Assembly (NCBI GenBank): GCA_937863385.1 | Contig: CALMBW010000019.1 | Location: 186,001 to 250,000, forward strand | DNA from: an uncultured Actinomycetes bacterium | GTDB lineage: Bacteria; Actinomycetota; CADDZG01; WHSQ01 | Direction: 5' to 3' | DNA: 64,000 nt | In this document: piece by piece, positions 7,967-17,118 of the stretch | How positions within the stretch are numbered: position 1 is the stretch's first letter | How the letters are laid out: every line of letters starts with the position of its first letter | The notes under the pieces: generated by a model | What the model was told of the DNA's origin: nothing | The model's input: the letters and a program-made list of their open reading frames with translations, nothing else | Databases searched by the model: none | Position numbers and translations under genes: made by a program

Positions 7967-9118
7967 CTAGACCCAGATCGAGGTCGTCGCGGGGGGCGGG
8001 ACCAAGCGAGCGAGCTCGACCAGTGCGGCCTCGATGACGAGCGCAGGGTTGGCGTTGGAGCCGAAGGACGCCTTAGCAGCAAGACAGCGATCCACGGCCT
8101 GGAGCAATGCTGCATCGGAGAGATCGCACTCGGCCCACTCATTGAGGGGCGCCAAGAGATCGATGTTGGTGACGGCTTCGTCACCACCGCGACGCAAGGC
8201 CACCACGTCGCGGTAGAACGCGGCCAGAGACCCAAGAGCTTCACCTAGAACGTCTTCTTCCAAACGTTTGAGCTCGCGCTTGTGACGCTTGGCTAAGGCG
8301 TTGCGCGCACCGGCGGTGCCACGGCCCTCCCCCATCGCGTCTGCAAGTTGTTGGACCTCGTCCTTATGTCCACGCTCGCGCTCTTTGACCGCGGCCTTCG
8401 CGGTGTCGAGGATCTCGGTCGCAACATCAAGCGCGTCGACGCTGGTCACCAGGCGAGATGGGACGTCCACCCAGATCTGCCTGCGAGCCATCACGAGTTC
8501 GTCTTCGGCGAGGTGACGTGCCCGCTCGAAGTCACCTTCGGAAAGCCGCGCGCTGAGCAACGCAGCTTCCCCCGACGCGCCATCCTCCTCGAGTAACTCA
8601 ACGATGCGCGCCTCCGAGACCGGTTCGAGTCGCGCTATCCGGCAACGAGACCGGATGGTTTCGAGCACTTCCTCTTCGGCATCACTGAGCAAGATGAAGA
8701 CGGTGTCGGGATGAGGCTCTTCGAGCGTCTTGAGGAGTGCGTTCTGTGCCGACTCGTTCATCCGATCGGACTCCTCGATGACGAACACCTTGCGACGACC
8801 CTCGAAGGGCGACCGAGCCGCCTCGGGGATGATCACCTCGCGGATCACGTCGACGGGGATCAGTGGCCCCTCCGGCACGATGTGATGAACGTCCGGATGG
8901 CGACGCCTCAGTATCCGGGCGCAGGTCGAACAGGTGCCGCAACCGACCTTGGGCGCGACCTCGCAGTTGAGAGCGGCCGCCATCGCGAGTGCTGCCGACC
9001 TCTTGCCCGAACCCGAGGGCCCAAGCAGGAGCCACGCATGCGCTACTTGATCCGTCGCGATCGCTCGTTCGAGACTTTCGATAACCCGAGAACCATCGAG
9101 CTTGCTCCAAACGTTCAT
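7967..9118 (-). CDS. holB: DNA polymerase III subunit delta-prime
   Basis: A 383-aa clamp-loader subunit. The N-terminal AAA+ domain has a Walker A variant LLGPSGSGKRSA near residue 31, a four-Cys zinc module around residues 53-68 (CEVAPKVGCGTCSTC), and ESDRMNESAQNALLKTLEEP near residue 105. The ETIRSRCRIARLEPV block near residue 157 contains the SRC motif of clamp-loader subunits. The C-terminal third is the helical collar domain. It works with DnaX and HolA to load the sliding clamp. Its start overlaps the stop of the MFS-tmk gene by 4 nt, so the two are translationally coupled, the order found in many actinobacteria. Confidence 0.93.
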   Translation of the reverse strand: MNVWSKLDGSRVIESLERAIATDQVAHAWLLLGPSGSGKRSAALAMAAALNCEVAPKVGCGTCSTCARILRRRHPDVHHIVPEGPLIPVDVIREVIIPEAARSPFEGRRKVFVIEESDRMNESAQNALLKTLEEPHPDTVFILLSDAEEEVLETIRSRCRIARLEPVSEARIVELLEEDGASGEAALLSARLSEGDFERARHLAEDELVMARRQIWVDVPSRLVTSVDALDVATEILDTAKAAVKERERGHKDEVQQLADAMGEGRGTAGARNALAKRHKRELKRLEEDVLGEALGSLAAFYRDVVALRRGGDEAVTNIDLLAPLNEWAECDLSDAALLQAVDRCLAAKASFGSNANPALVIEAALVELARLVPPPATTSIWV

Positions 9119-11118
9119 CGAACAACCGGCCCGGGAGGCGTCATGTTCGTTCCAGGTTCGATCGGTTGGATGACGTCACGCGCACGGTCCAAGAATGCCT
9201 GCTGGATCTCGGCTCTGATCTCGTCCTTGGATCGAGACGCATCGAGAACCACGAAACGTCCCGGGAACCTTTGAGCGAGCTCTAGATACGCGGCCATCAC
9301 ACGGTGGTGGAACACATCGGCTTCTTGCTCGATGCGGTCGCGGCCCCCACCGACGCGCCGGAGACCTTCGTCAGGGTCGAGCCTCATGAAGAAGACGAGA
9401 TCGGGCAACAGGCCTCCCGTAGCCCATTCGCTGAGCTGGTAGATGCGGTCCAGGCCAAGACCCCGAGCCAAGCCCTGATAGGCGAGCGAGGAATCGATGA
9501 ACCTGTCTGACACCACGATCTTGCCCGCGTCCAGCGACGGTTTTACAACCTCGGCGACGTGCTGGGCCCGGTCGGCGGCATAAAGGAGAGCTTCGGTTCG
9601 CTCATCCATACTTTTGGAGCCCGTGTCCAGAAGGATCGCTCGGATCCGATCACCGATCTCGGTTCCGCCCGGTTCTCGCGTCGACACGACATCCTCGCCA
9701 CGACCCCGCAACCACTTGACCAGGGCATCCATCTGCGTCGACTTCCCGGCCCCCTCGCCGCCCTCGAACACCACGAAGAATCCGCTGCCTCCGCTGGCCC
9801 GGCCCCCTCCCCACCGATCCTTGATGGCGCGCATCGAGTAGATGCCTCCCGCAAGCACGAAGGCACCCGCGATCCAAAGGGTCACCCTGGTTCCCGGCAG
9901 CTCCAGCGTCAGGGAGTTGTTGATCCTCCACACGCGGTCACCGAATGCCCCTGCCACGAACGGAAAGAGCCCCAACCCCAACAATGTCCCTATGCGGATC
10001 GTCGTGTAGGCAGCCGAGAATGTGCGGCCGCGCATCTCGTCGGCGGTGTTCTCGTGCATCAGCGCGTAGCCCGTCGAATACGCGGCTCCCCCGAAGAATC
10101 CGAGCATGCTTGCGACGGGGATGGCGTATTCGAGCGAACCCATGCTGGCCAGAAGCGCGAGGGAACCCCCGAGGAGCAACAGGGCAGCAGAGAACAGAAC
10201 GTCTTTCTGGACCCGCTTCGCGATGACTCCGACGACGAGCAAGCCGATGATCATCCCAGCCGCCAAGAACCCGATCACGAACGAGAATCCGCGGTCTCCG
10301 GCCTGTAGCACGTCGGTGACGAAACCCGGTCCGAGTGAGAAGACGCCCCCTGCGGCCGTGAACGTGAACGCGATGCCGATGATCCAGGGCCGGACCTTGT
10401 CGTGATCGACAACGAAGCGCAGACCCTCGAACAGGTCGCGCTTCACCTCACCGAAGTCGAGACGCCCAGCACGGTGGGTCGAGGCGGGGATCGTGAGGGT
10501 CCAGATCGTGAGAGCCGAGAACATGAACGTTGCCGAGTCCACCCACAGGGCCAGCGCCACCTCCTCGCCTTGTAGCCCCGACAGAGCGGGCACCGCGCCC
10601 GCCGCCCAACCGGCAAGGGTCGACAACCCGATGTAGACCAGCGAAGCCAGTGGCCACGGCCCGTAGACCGCGATCAACGACAACGAGTTCGCATGGGTCA
10701 GGTAACGAGGGGGGACGACGTGCGGAAGGGACGCATCCTTAGCCGGCCCCCAGACCAGGGACAGGCTCTCGAGCAACATCGAGGCGATCAACAGGTAGAT
10801 CAGGTTGGGGAACAGCGGTAGCGAGAAGATGATGGCAGCACGCGCTATATCGGCCAGAACCATCGTTCGCTTGCGATCCCATCGGTCGGCAAGGACCCCG
10901 GCGAGAGGTCCAACGATGAATCCCGGGATCACGCGGGCGGTCATGACCACACCCACACCGGTTGGCCCACCAAGGTCCTGGGCAAGGATCGCTATCGCGA
11001 TAACACCGATCCAGTCTCCCAAAGACGACACGAACTGAGCGACGAAGAACTTCGCGAAGTCCTTATGGCGCAGGAGAGTGACGAACGTGACCTTCTCTTG
11101 GGCAGAAGGGTTCACCAC
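9115..11118 (-). CDS. tmk: Fused MFS transporter and dTMP kinase
   Basis: A 667-aa protein with two parts. Residues 1 to about 430 are a 12-helix MFS module (GVLADRWDRKRTMVLADI between helices 2 and 3, and a mid-protein repeat of the fold). Residues from about 447 to 650 form a complete thymidylate kinase: P-loop FEGGEGAGKST, REPGGTEIGDRIR, catalytic SDRFIDSSLAYQG, and a lid with GGGRDRIEQE. The kinase makes dTDP from dTMP. Bifunctional MFS/dTMP kinases are known in actinobacteria, and no second tmk lies in the window, so this is probably the essential enzyme. The role of the membrane half is not established. GTG start; a second GTG follows immediately. Confidence 0.92.
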   Translation of the reverse strand: MVNPSAQEKVTFVTLLRHKDFAKFFVAQFVSSLGDWIGVIAIAILAQDLGGPTGVGVVMTARVIPGFIVGPLAGVLADRWDRKRTMVLADIARAAIIFSLPLFPNLIYLLIASMLLESLSLVWGPAKDASLPHVVPPRYLTHANSLSLIAVYGPWPLASLVYIGLSTLAGWAAGAVPALSGLQGEEVALALWVDSATFMFSALTIWTLTIPASTHRAGRLDFGEVKRDLFEGLRFVVDHDKVRPWIIGIAFTFTAAGGVFSLGPGFVTDVLQAGDRGFSFVIGFLAAGMIIGLLVVGVIAKRVQKDVLFSAALLLLGGSLALLASMGSLEYAIPVASMLGFFGGAAYSTGYALMHENTADEMRGRTFSAAYTTIRIGTLLGLGLFPFVAGAFGDRVWRINNSLTLELPGTRVTLWIAGAFVLAGGIYSMRAIKDRWGGGRASGGSGFFVVFEGGEGAGKSTQMDALVKWLRGRGEDVVSTREPGGTEIGDRIRAILLDTGSKSMDERTEALLYAADRAQHVAEVVKPSLDAGKIVVSDRFIDSSLAYQGLARGLGLDRIYQLSEWATGGLLPDLVFFMRLDPDEGLRRVGGGRDRIEQEADVFHHRVMAAYLELAQRFPGRFVVLDASRSKDEIRAEIQQAFLDRARDVIQPIEPGTNMTPPGPVVR

Positions 11119-11245
11119 TTTCAGTTCAGGGCGTTGGCTCGGTACCTGGATGCGCTCTTCCCCCGGCTAGAACTGCTGGCTGACCTTGCGGACTCGCCAC
11201 ATGGTAAAGGGCATCCACACCTCGAAGAAAGGAGGCCGGCGGACC

Positions 11246-13945
11246 TTACTCCGGCGCGCTGGGAGGCTCCGGGGCGGCCTTCTTCGTAGTCTTCTTCTTC
11301 GCGGCACTCTTTCTGGCGGAGGTTCTCTTCTTCGCGGCACTCTTCTTGCGGGTCGTCTTCTTGCTGGTCTTCTTACGTTTGGCGGGTCCCTTGGCTCGCT
11401 TCTCGGCCAGCAGATCGGCTGCTGCTTGAGCGGTCAGCTCCTCCGGAGCCACACCTCGGGGCAGCGACGCATTGGTCTCGCCGTCGGTGACGTAAGGGCC
11501 GAAGCGGCCATCCTTGATCACCATCGGCTTCTCGGTCGCGGGGTCTGGCCCAAGCTCCTTCAGGACCGTCTGAGAACGGCGTCCACGCGTCTTCGGTTGG
11601 GCGTAGATCCGTTCGGCCTCCTCCAGCGTGACGCTGAAGATCTGCTCCTCGGAGTCGAGCGAGCGGGTGTCCGTTCCCTTCTTCAGATAGGGGCCGTAGC
11701 GCCCATTGAGCGCGAGTATCTCGTTTCCTTCTGCGTCGCGGCCCACGACACGGGGGATGGTCAGTAGCTTCTGAGCTTCTTCGAACGTGATGGTCTTTGG
11801 ATCCATCGTCTTGAAAAGAGAAGCAGTCTTCGGCTTCTCCTTCGAACCCTCTTCGATCTCTCCCAGTTGTACGTACGGCCCGTAGCGGCCCGCTTTCACG
11901 AAGACCGGCAAGCCGGTAGCAGGGTCTTCGCCCAGTTTGCGGTCGTCGCTGGGCGCCTCGAGGATCTCGGTCGCCTTAGCGATGGAGAGCTCGTCGGGGG
12001 CAAGGTCCTCGGGGATCGAAGCCGTGTCGTCACCACGTTGAAGGTAGGGGCCGTATCGCCCAACCCGCACGACGATCTCGCGGCCCTGCTCGTCGCTTCC
12101 TAGCGGGATGGAATTGACCTCACGAGCGTCGATCTCTTCGAGGCGCGCCGCCACCATCGTCTTCAGACCAGGATGTCCATTGCCGAAGTAGAAACGCTGT
12201 AGCCATGGGATGGCCTCTTGATCGCCACCCGCGATCTCGTCTAGATCGTCTTCCATCCTCGCGGTGAAGTCATAGTCAACCAAGCGATCGAAGTGGCTCT
12301 CGAGCAGGCCGACGACGGAGAAGGCGACGAAAGACGGGACAAGGGCGCTGCCCTTCTTCCATACGTAGCCTCGGTTCTGGATCGTCCCGATGATGCTGGC
12401 GTAAGTTGATGGCCGTCCAACGCCCAACTCTTCGAGCTTCTTGACCAACGATGCTTCCGTGTACCTAGCCGGCGGTTGGGTTGCATGACCCTTAGCCTCC
12501 ATCTCGGTGGCCTGCACCCCCATGCCTTCGCTCAGAGCGGGGAGGCGAACCTCTCTGTCTTCGAGTTCGGCCTCGGGGTCGTCCGCACCCTCGACGTAAG
12601 CGCGAAAGAAACCCGGGAAGGTGATGACCTTGCCGCTCGCCGCGAACTCGGCTTCATCTCCGGATGACGTAGTCCCGCCGATGCGAACCTGGATGCTCCG
12701 TCCGATGGCATCAGCCATCTGGGAAGCGACCGTGCGCTTCCAGATCAGCTCGTAGAGACGCATCTCGTCTCCGTTCAGCTCCGACGCGAGTTGATCCGGA
12801 GTCCGGAAACGATCCCCTGCGGGCCTGATCGCCTCGTGCGCTTCCTGCGCATTCTTGACCTTACGCGTGTACTGGCGGGGCTTATCGGGCAGGTAGTTAG
12901 CGCCGTAGAGTTTGGTGATCTGGTCTCTCGCTGCGTTGATTGCCGTACCCGACAATGTCGTCGAGTCGGTACGCATATAAGTGATGTATCCGTTCTCGTA
13001 CAAGCGCTGGGCGATGGCCATCGTTCGCTGCGAGCTGTAGCGCAGTTTCCGTCCCGCTTCCTGCTGCAGCGTCGAAGTGATGAACGGCGGGTATGGCGAT
13101 CGTCGATACGGCTTCTCCTCGACGGACTTGACCGAGAAGGAAGTCTCGCGAAGCTCGGACGCGAGCCTGGAAGCCGTCGCCTCATCCAGCAGGACCGCAT
13201 CCTCACGCGTGAGTTCACCGACGGGCGAGAAGTCCTTGCCCGTAGCAAGCCGGTTGCCGTCCAGAGAGACCAACGTGGCTCCGAAAGAGGAGGACTCGTC
13301 GTCCACCGACGCTTCGAAGAGACCCTCGATGTCCCAATACTCGGCGGTACGGAAACGCATCCGCTCACGCTCACGCTCCACGATGATTCGCGTTGCAACG
13401 CTCTGAACGCGTCCCGCCGAAAGCCGCGGTCCGACCTTCTTCCAAAGAACAGGTGAGACCTCATATCCGTAGAGCCGGTCCAAGATGCGCCGGGCTTCTT
13501 GCGCGTCCACCAACCGGCGATCTAGATCACGGGTGTTCTCCAGAGCGTGTTGGACGGCCGTCTTGGTGATCTCGTGGAACACCATGCGCTGCACCGGGAC
13601 TTTTGGAGAAAGAACCTCGAGCAGGTGCCAAGCGATCGATTCCCCCTCGCGATCTTCATCCGTTGCAAGGATGACGCTGTCCGAGGATTTCAACAGTTGC
13701 TTCAGCTTGCGTACCTGGTCCTTCTTCTTGACCGGTACCACGTACAGCGGCTTGAAGTCATTGTCGACATCGACACCCAGGCGCGACCAAGCCTCGTTCT
13801 TGTACGCGGCTGGGATCTCGGACGCGGAGCCGGGAAGGTCACGGATGTGACCGATCGACGATTCGACGATGAAATCATCGCCGAGGTACCGGGCGATGGT
13901 CTTCGCCTTCGCCGGTGACTCGACGATCACAAGGTTCTTACCCAC
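11246..13945 (-). CDS. topA: DNA topoisomerase I (type IA)
   Basis: An 899-aa enzyme that relaxes negative supercoils. The N-terminal Toprim domain opens KNLVIVESPAKAKTI and has ATDEDREGESIAWHL near residue 97. The central domain carries SAGRVQSVATRIIVERE and the active-site tyrosine in GYITYMRTDST near residue 320. After about residue 610 there are four Toprim_Crpt-type repeats, each with a GR(Y/F)GPY core, typical of actinobacterial topoisomerase I in place of zinc fingers. The last 45 residues are a Lys/Ala-rich basic tail (KKTSKKTTRKKSAAKKRTS) that should bind DNA. The GTG start is preceded by TTAGGAG. It heads the topA, MFS-tmk, holB run. Confidence 0.96.
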   Translation of the reverse strand: MGKNLVIVESPAKAKTIARYLGDDFIVESSIGHIRDLPGSASEIPAAYKNEAWSRLGVDVDNDFKPLYVVPVKKKDQVRKLKQLLKSSDSVILATDEDREGESIAWHLLEVLSPKVPVQRMVFHEITKTAVQHALENTRDLDRRLVDAQEARRILDRLYGYEVSPVLWKKVGPRLSAGRVQSVATRIIVERERERMRFRTAEYWDIEGLFEASVDDESSSFGATLVSLDGNRLATGKDFSPVGELTREDAVLLDEATASRLASELRETSFSVKSVEEKPYRRSPYPPFITSTLQQEAGRKLRYSSQRTMAIAQRLYENGYITYMRTDSTTLSGTAINAARDQITKLYGANYLPDKPRQYTRKVKNAQEAHEAIRPAGDRFRTPDQLASELNGDEMRLYELIWKRTVASQMADAIGRSIQVRIGGTTSSGDEAEFAASGKVITFPGFFRAYVEGADDPEAELEDREVRLPALSEGMGVQATEMEAKGHATQPPARYTEASLVKKLEELGVGRPSTYASIIGTIQNRGYVWKKGSALVPSFVAFSVVGLLESHFDRLVDYDFTARMEDDLDEIAGGDQEAIPWLQRFYFGNGHPGLKTMVAARLEEIDAREVNSIPLGSDEQGREIVVRVGRYGPYLQRGDDTASIPEDLAPDELSIAKATEILEAPSDDRKLGEDPATGLPVFVKAGRYGPYVQLGEIEEGSKEKPKTASLFKTMDPKTITFEEAQKLLTIPRVVGRDAEGNEILALNGRYGPYLKKGTDTRSLDSEEQIFSVTLEEAERIYAQPKTRGRRSQTVLKELGPDPATEKPMVIKDGRFGPYVTDGETNASLPRGVAPEELTAQAAADLLAEKRAKGPAKRKKTSKKTTRKKSAAKKRTSARKSAAKKKTTKKAAPEPPSAPE

Positions 13946-14069
13946 TGCACTCCTAACGTCCAGGGGCGCACTTATCGCACCCCCGAGCCGCTTCTGTCAA
14001 GCCGTGCTGCTCACACCGGTGTTCCCAGACACCCGGATCACAACCGGACTGCCCGTACCATCGGCAGGC

Positions 14070-14720
14070 GTGGAAACCCTCATAAACACCATGGAGCACT
14101 GGATCACCAACTACGGCTATTGGGCCATCTTCTTGCTCATGTTGGCCGAATCGGCCTGTATCCCTTTCCCCTCCGAGGTAACGATGCTCGTCGGCGGATG
14201 GTACGCAGCCGACGGAACCCTGGACTTCTTCTGGGTCGGGTTCATAGGGGTCCTGGGGAACCTGGTGGGCTCCTGGATAGCGTACGCCGTCGGCCGAAAG
14301 ACGGGCCGTGCCCTGCTAGACCGGTATGGGAAGTACGTGCTCATCCGGGCACATGACATAGACAAAGCGGAGATCTGGTGGGAGAAGTACGGCGACGCCG
14401 CGACCTTCTTCTCACGACTGTTGCCCGTGTTACGCACCTTCATCTCGTTGCCGGCGGGCGTCGCCCGGATGCCCTTCGGCAAGTTCACCCTCTATACATT
14501 CCTTGGAGTGATCCCATGGACCTATGCCCTGACTTGGTTAGGCGTTGTGGTCCAAGACAACTGGGAGACCGTCCTCAACTACTTCGACATCCCGACCTTG
14601 GTGATCGGAGTAGTGCTCGTTTCGATCGCTAGCGTTTGGTATCTCCGCAAACGCAAAGCGAAGAAGGCTCAGGAGATAGCAGAAGCTGCTGAAGCCGAAG
14701 GCAACCGCGGCGCCGGGTAA
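14070..14720 (+). CDS. DedA-family membrane protein
   Basis: A 216-aa protein of the DedA/SNARE-associated family. Characteristic motifs are ESACIPFPSEVTMLVGG near residue 20, GFIGVLGNLVGSWIAYAVGRKTGRA near 55-80, and FFSRLLPVLRTFISLPAGVARMPFGKF near 115-140, with the conserved Arg and Gly-Val-Ala residues. DedA proteins act in lipid (undecaprenyl-phosphate or phospholipid) translocation and membrane homeostasis. The open frame extends back to 13869 inside topA, but GTG at 14070 or ATG at 14091 fits the family start. A second DedA protein is encoded at 51206-51913. Confidence 0.88.
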   Translation: METLINTMEHWITNYGYWAIFLLMLAESACIPFPSEVTMLVGGWYAADGTLDFFWVGFIGVLGNLVGSWIAYAVGRKTGRALLDRYGKYVLIRAHDIDKAEIWWEKYGDAATFFSRLLPVLRTFISLPAGVARMPFGKFTLYTFLGVIPWTYALTWLGVVVQDNWETVLNYFDIPTLVIGVVLVSIASVWYLRKRKAKKAQEIAEAAEAEGNRGAG

Positions 14721-14725
14721 CGGGT

Positions 14726-15283
14726 CTAAGCGAGCCCGATCTCGGGTGCGACTTCCTGCACACCCGTTATCGAGATCGCAAGGAATTCGTCTAGCTCCAG
14801 CCCGATCCCTTCCTGCACGTTGCGGATGTGCTCGCGTTCTACCCCCGGGGCAAACGACTTCTCTTTCAGCTTCTTCTTGACAGAAGAAACCTTCATCCCG
14901 TCGGCCTTCTCGGGTCGCACCAACGCAGAGGCCACCAACAAACCGGCGACCGCGTCGGCATGCACGATGGCCTTCGACATCAGGTCGGTTTGATGTTCTT
15001 CGAAGCGATGCCCCAGGATCGCGTTCAGCACCTGCTCGTCTTCGAAGCCTTCTTCACGCAGCCACTCGACCGTGAGATACCCATGACGACCGAGATCATC
15101 CTCGGCCTCGGTCACGTCATAGTCGAGATCGTGGAACAAGCCGGCGAGCCCCCACCGGGATTCGTCCTCTCCGAAGTGCCGGGCCAGCACCCGCATCACT
15201 CCCTCGACCGAGATCAGATGCCTGTAGGTGATCTCCTTCGTTGAGTACTTCTTCACCAGCGCGAGAGCCTCGTCACGATCCAT
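14726..15283 (-). CDS. HD-domain phosphohydrolase
   Basis: A 185-aa soluble protein of the HD superfamily. H27 in TYRHLISVEGVMRVLARHF, then GLFHDLDYD (the HD pair) and a later LGHRF and IVHADAVAG give the metal-binding pattern expected of metal-dependent phosphohydrolases. The substrate is unknown. The ATG at 15283 is preferred to an upstream TTG at 15301 because GAGGTG lies 5-6 nt before it. It is convergent with DedA, 5 bp apart, and follows the two RCK genes on the same strand with 42 bp between. Confidence 0.8.
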   Translation of the reverse strand: MDRDEALALVKKYSTKEITYRHLISVEGVMRVLARHFGEDESRWGLAGLFHDLDYDVTEAEDDLGRHGYLTVEWLREEGFEDEQVLNAILGHRFEEHQTDLMSKAIVHADAVAGLLVASALVRPEKADGMKVSSVKKKLKEKSFAPGVEREHIRNVQEGIGLELDEFLAISITGVQEVAPEIGLA

Positions 15284-15325
15284 CGGTGTCACCTCGGCCA
15301 ACGAACACGAAGCGGAGAACCGCCG

Positions 15326-16003
15326 TCAGTTTCCTGCGAGAATCCGCTTGAGATCGGCCTCACCCTCCGGCGTGACCAGTGCGAGTACCTCGTCACCGGC
15401 GGCCAGAGGTGTATCCGCCTGAGGCGCGATCACGTGGCGGTCACGAACGACCGCGACCAAGGTGCAGTCCGCCGGCGTCGCGAGATCGCGGCACGTCTTC
15501 CCCTCGGCCGGAGAGCCATCTGCAAGGGTCACTTCGACCAGAGAGACCTTGCCCCGCTCCAACTCCATCAAGCGAACCAGGTCGCCTACGGAAACGGCCT
15601 CCTCGACCAACGAGGTGATCAGGTGGGGCGTGGACACGCTCACGTCGATACCCCATGTCTCCGTGAAAAGCCACGCGTTGTCCGGGTAGTTCACGCGTGC
15701 CACCACCCTTGGAACGGCGAACTCCTGTTTGGCAAGCAGCGAGATGACGAGGTTGTCTTCGTCATCTCCGGTCGCAGCGACCATGACGTCACATGAGGAG
15801 AGGACGGCTTCATCCAAGGTGTGGAGCTCGCAGGCGTCCCCCACGATCCAATTCACCGCGAGTTCCTTACGGACCGCCTCTACCTTCTCTTTGCTCTGTT
15901 CGATCAGGACGATCTCGTGACCCTTGGCCAGCAGGTCGCGCGAGACGTACCTCCCCACCTTGCCGGCACCGGCAACGGCGATCCGGATGCGTTTGCTGGT
16001 CAT
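15326..16003 (-). CDS. TrkA-type RCK potassium regulator (second of pair)
   Basis: A 225-aa cytoplasmic protein. The Rossmann TrkA_N domain starts IRIAVAGAGKVGRYVSRDL with the GxGxxG nucleotide motif and an acidic end to strand 2 (IVLIEQS), followed by MVAATGDDEDNLVISLLAK. Residues from about 145 form a TrkA_C domain. RCK proteins bind NAD(H), ATP or c-di-AMP and gate K+ channels or transporters. It overlaps the first RCK gene by 4 nt, so both are made together, resembling mycobacterial ceoB-ceoC. No TrkH/KtrB pore gene is in the window. Confidence 0.9.
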   Translation of the reverse strand: MTSKRIRIAVAGAGKVGRYVSRDLLAKGHEIVLIEQSKEKVEAVRKELAVNWIVGDACELHTLDEAVLSSCDVMVAATGDDEDNLVISLLAKQEFAVPRVVARVNYPDNAWLFTETWGIDVSVSTPHLITSLVEEAVSVGDLVRLMELERGKVSLVEVTLADGSPAEGKTCRDLATPADCTLVAVVRDRHVIAPQADTPLAAGDEVLALVTPEGEADLKRILAGN

Positions 16004-16662
16004 TCAGGGTCTCCTGCGGTGCTTAGATGTTCCGCTATGTTCGCAGCATCGTTGCGAACAGCCGATACATAAAGGATGTCGCCGTCTTGGATGGTCAGGT
16101 CCTTCTCGGGCACCCGCGGGACCCCGAAGCGAGACAACGCCACCACCTTCCACCGGGCTTCGCGATCGATCACGCCGACCGACTTCCCAACGATCTCGGA
16201 TGGCGCGTACACGGCGGTGATCACAACCTCACCGTTGTCGACCGTGTAAGCGACGGGTACGTCCTCGGGAAGGATGTGCCGCAGCATCTGGTCCGTGGTC
16301 CAGCGGACCGTGGCCACCGTCTGGATGCCTAGCCGTTGGTAGATCTGGGCGCGCCGAGGGTCGTAGATGCGGGCGACGACCTGAGGAACCCGGAAGTGTT
16401 CCTTAGCAACACGAGCAGAGACGATGTTCGAGTTGTCCCCACTGGTGACCGAGGCAAAGGCTGCTGCTTCCTTGATGCCGGCTTCGTCCAGCACGGTCCT
16501 GTCGAAAGCGAAGCCGACGATCTTCTTTCCTTTGAAGCCTGACTTGAGCCGCTCGAACGCGGCCTTGTCCTTGTCGATGACGGCCACTTCGTGCCCAAGT
16601 CGCTCCAGGTTCGCAGCCAGTTCCGAACCGACCCGACCACAGCCGGCGATGATCACATGCAC
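16000..16662 (-). CDS. TrkA-type RCK potassium regulator (first of pair)
   Basis: A 220-aa paralogue of the next gene. It opens MHVIIAGCGRVGSELAANL (GxGxxG) with the strand-2 acidic residue in VAVIDKD, has FASVTSGDNSNIVSARVAK near residue 90, and a C-terminal TrkA_C domain from about 135. It probably forms heteromers with its partner. The GTG start is preceded by GGAAGG. It is divergent from the OB-fold and KimA-like genes, so one 63-bp region can control both K+ regulators and the permease. Confidence 0.9.
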   Translation of the reverse strand: MHVIIAGCGRVGSELAANLERLGHEVAVIDKDKAAFERLKSGFKGKKIVGFAFDRTVLDEAGIKEAAAFASVTSGDNSNIVSARVAKEHFRVPQVVARIYDPRRAQIYQRLGIQTVATVRWTTDQMLRHILPEDVPVAYTVDNGEVVITAVYAPSEIVGKSVGVIDREARWKVVALSRFGVPRVPEKDLTIQDGDILYVSAVRNDAANIAEHLSTAGDPE

Positions 16663-16725
16663 TCAGAGAACCTTCCTATGGAAACGCTCGATCAGGCACC
16701 GGCGATACTGCCATACTTCTCAGTC

Positions 16726-17118
16726 GTGACTAAGCGAACCGACTCTTATTGGACATCCCTGACACAGACACCCGAAGAGGCCCGCAACGAGAACCTGAAA
16801 GTCTGGGCCTCCACCATCCAAGGCGTTGTGAAGATCGCCGACGTCAAGATCCGCGAACGCCAGAAGGTGGCAGGGGTCATCACCAACATCAGGATCGACC
16901 CGCGCGAAGGGAGCGGTTCGATAGAAGCCACGTTCGTGGACGGCACGGGCCAGATGCTTGCTAAGTGGCTCGGCCGTCAGGCGTTGCAGGGGATCACCCT
17001 CGGCATGGGCTTGATCATCGAGGGAACCATCGGCGCGGGAACCACCGATGAACCGATCGTCCTGAATCCCGAGTACGTACTGGTTCCGGGGCCCGAGCAC
17101 GGAGTCGCGGCGCATTGA
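16726..17118 (+). CDS. OB-fold nucleic-acid-binding protein
   Basis: A 130-aa protein with a single OB domain: VVKIADVKIRERQKVAGVIT, IRIDPREGSGSIEATFVDGTG, and LGRQALQGITLGMGLIIEGTIG give the five-strand barrel pattern. The same gene sits beside ceoB-ceoC and an APC-type permease in mycobacteria (Rv2694c neighbourhood, from memory). Binding partner unknown. The start is uncertain: GTG 16726 leaves room for a promoter, while ATG at 16678 would add 16 residues. Its stop overlaps the TTG start of the permease. Confidence 0.75.
   Translation: MTKRTDSYWTSLTQTPEEARNENLKVWASTIQGVVKIADVKIRERQKVAGVITNIRIDPREGSGSIEATFVDGTGQMLAKWLGRQALQGITLGMGLIIEGTIGAGTTDEPIVLNPEYVLVPGPEHGVAAH

Noticed and set aside
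13869-14069. Upstream extension of the DedA frame
   Set aside because: It overlaps the start of topA in antisense and is not part of the DedA family.
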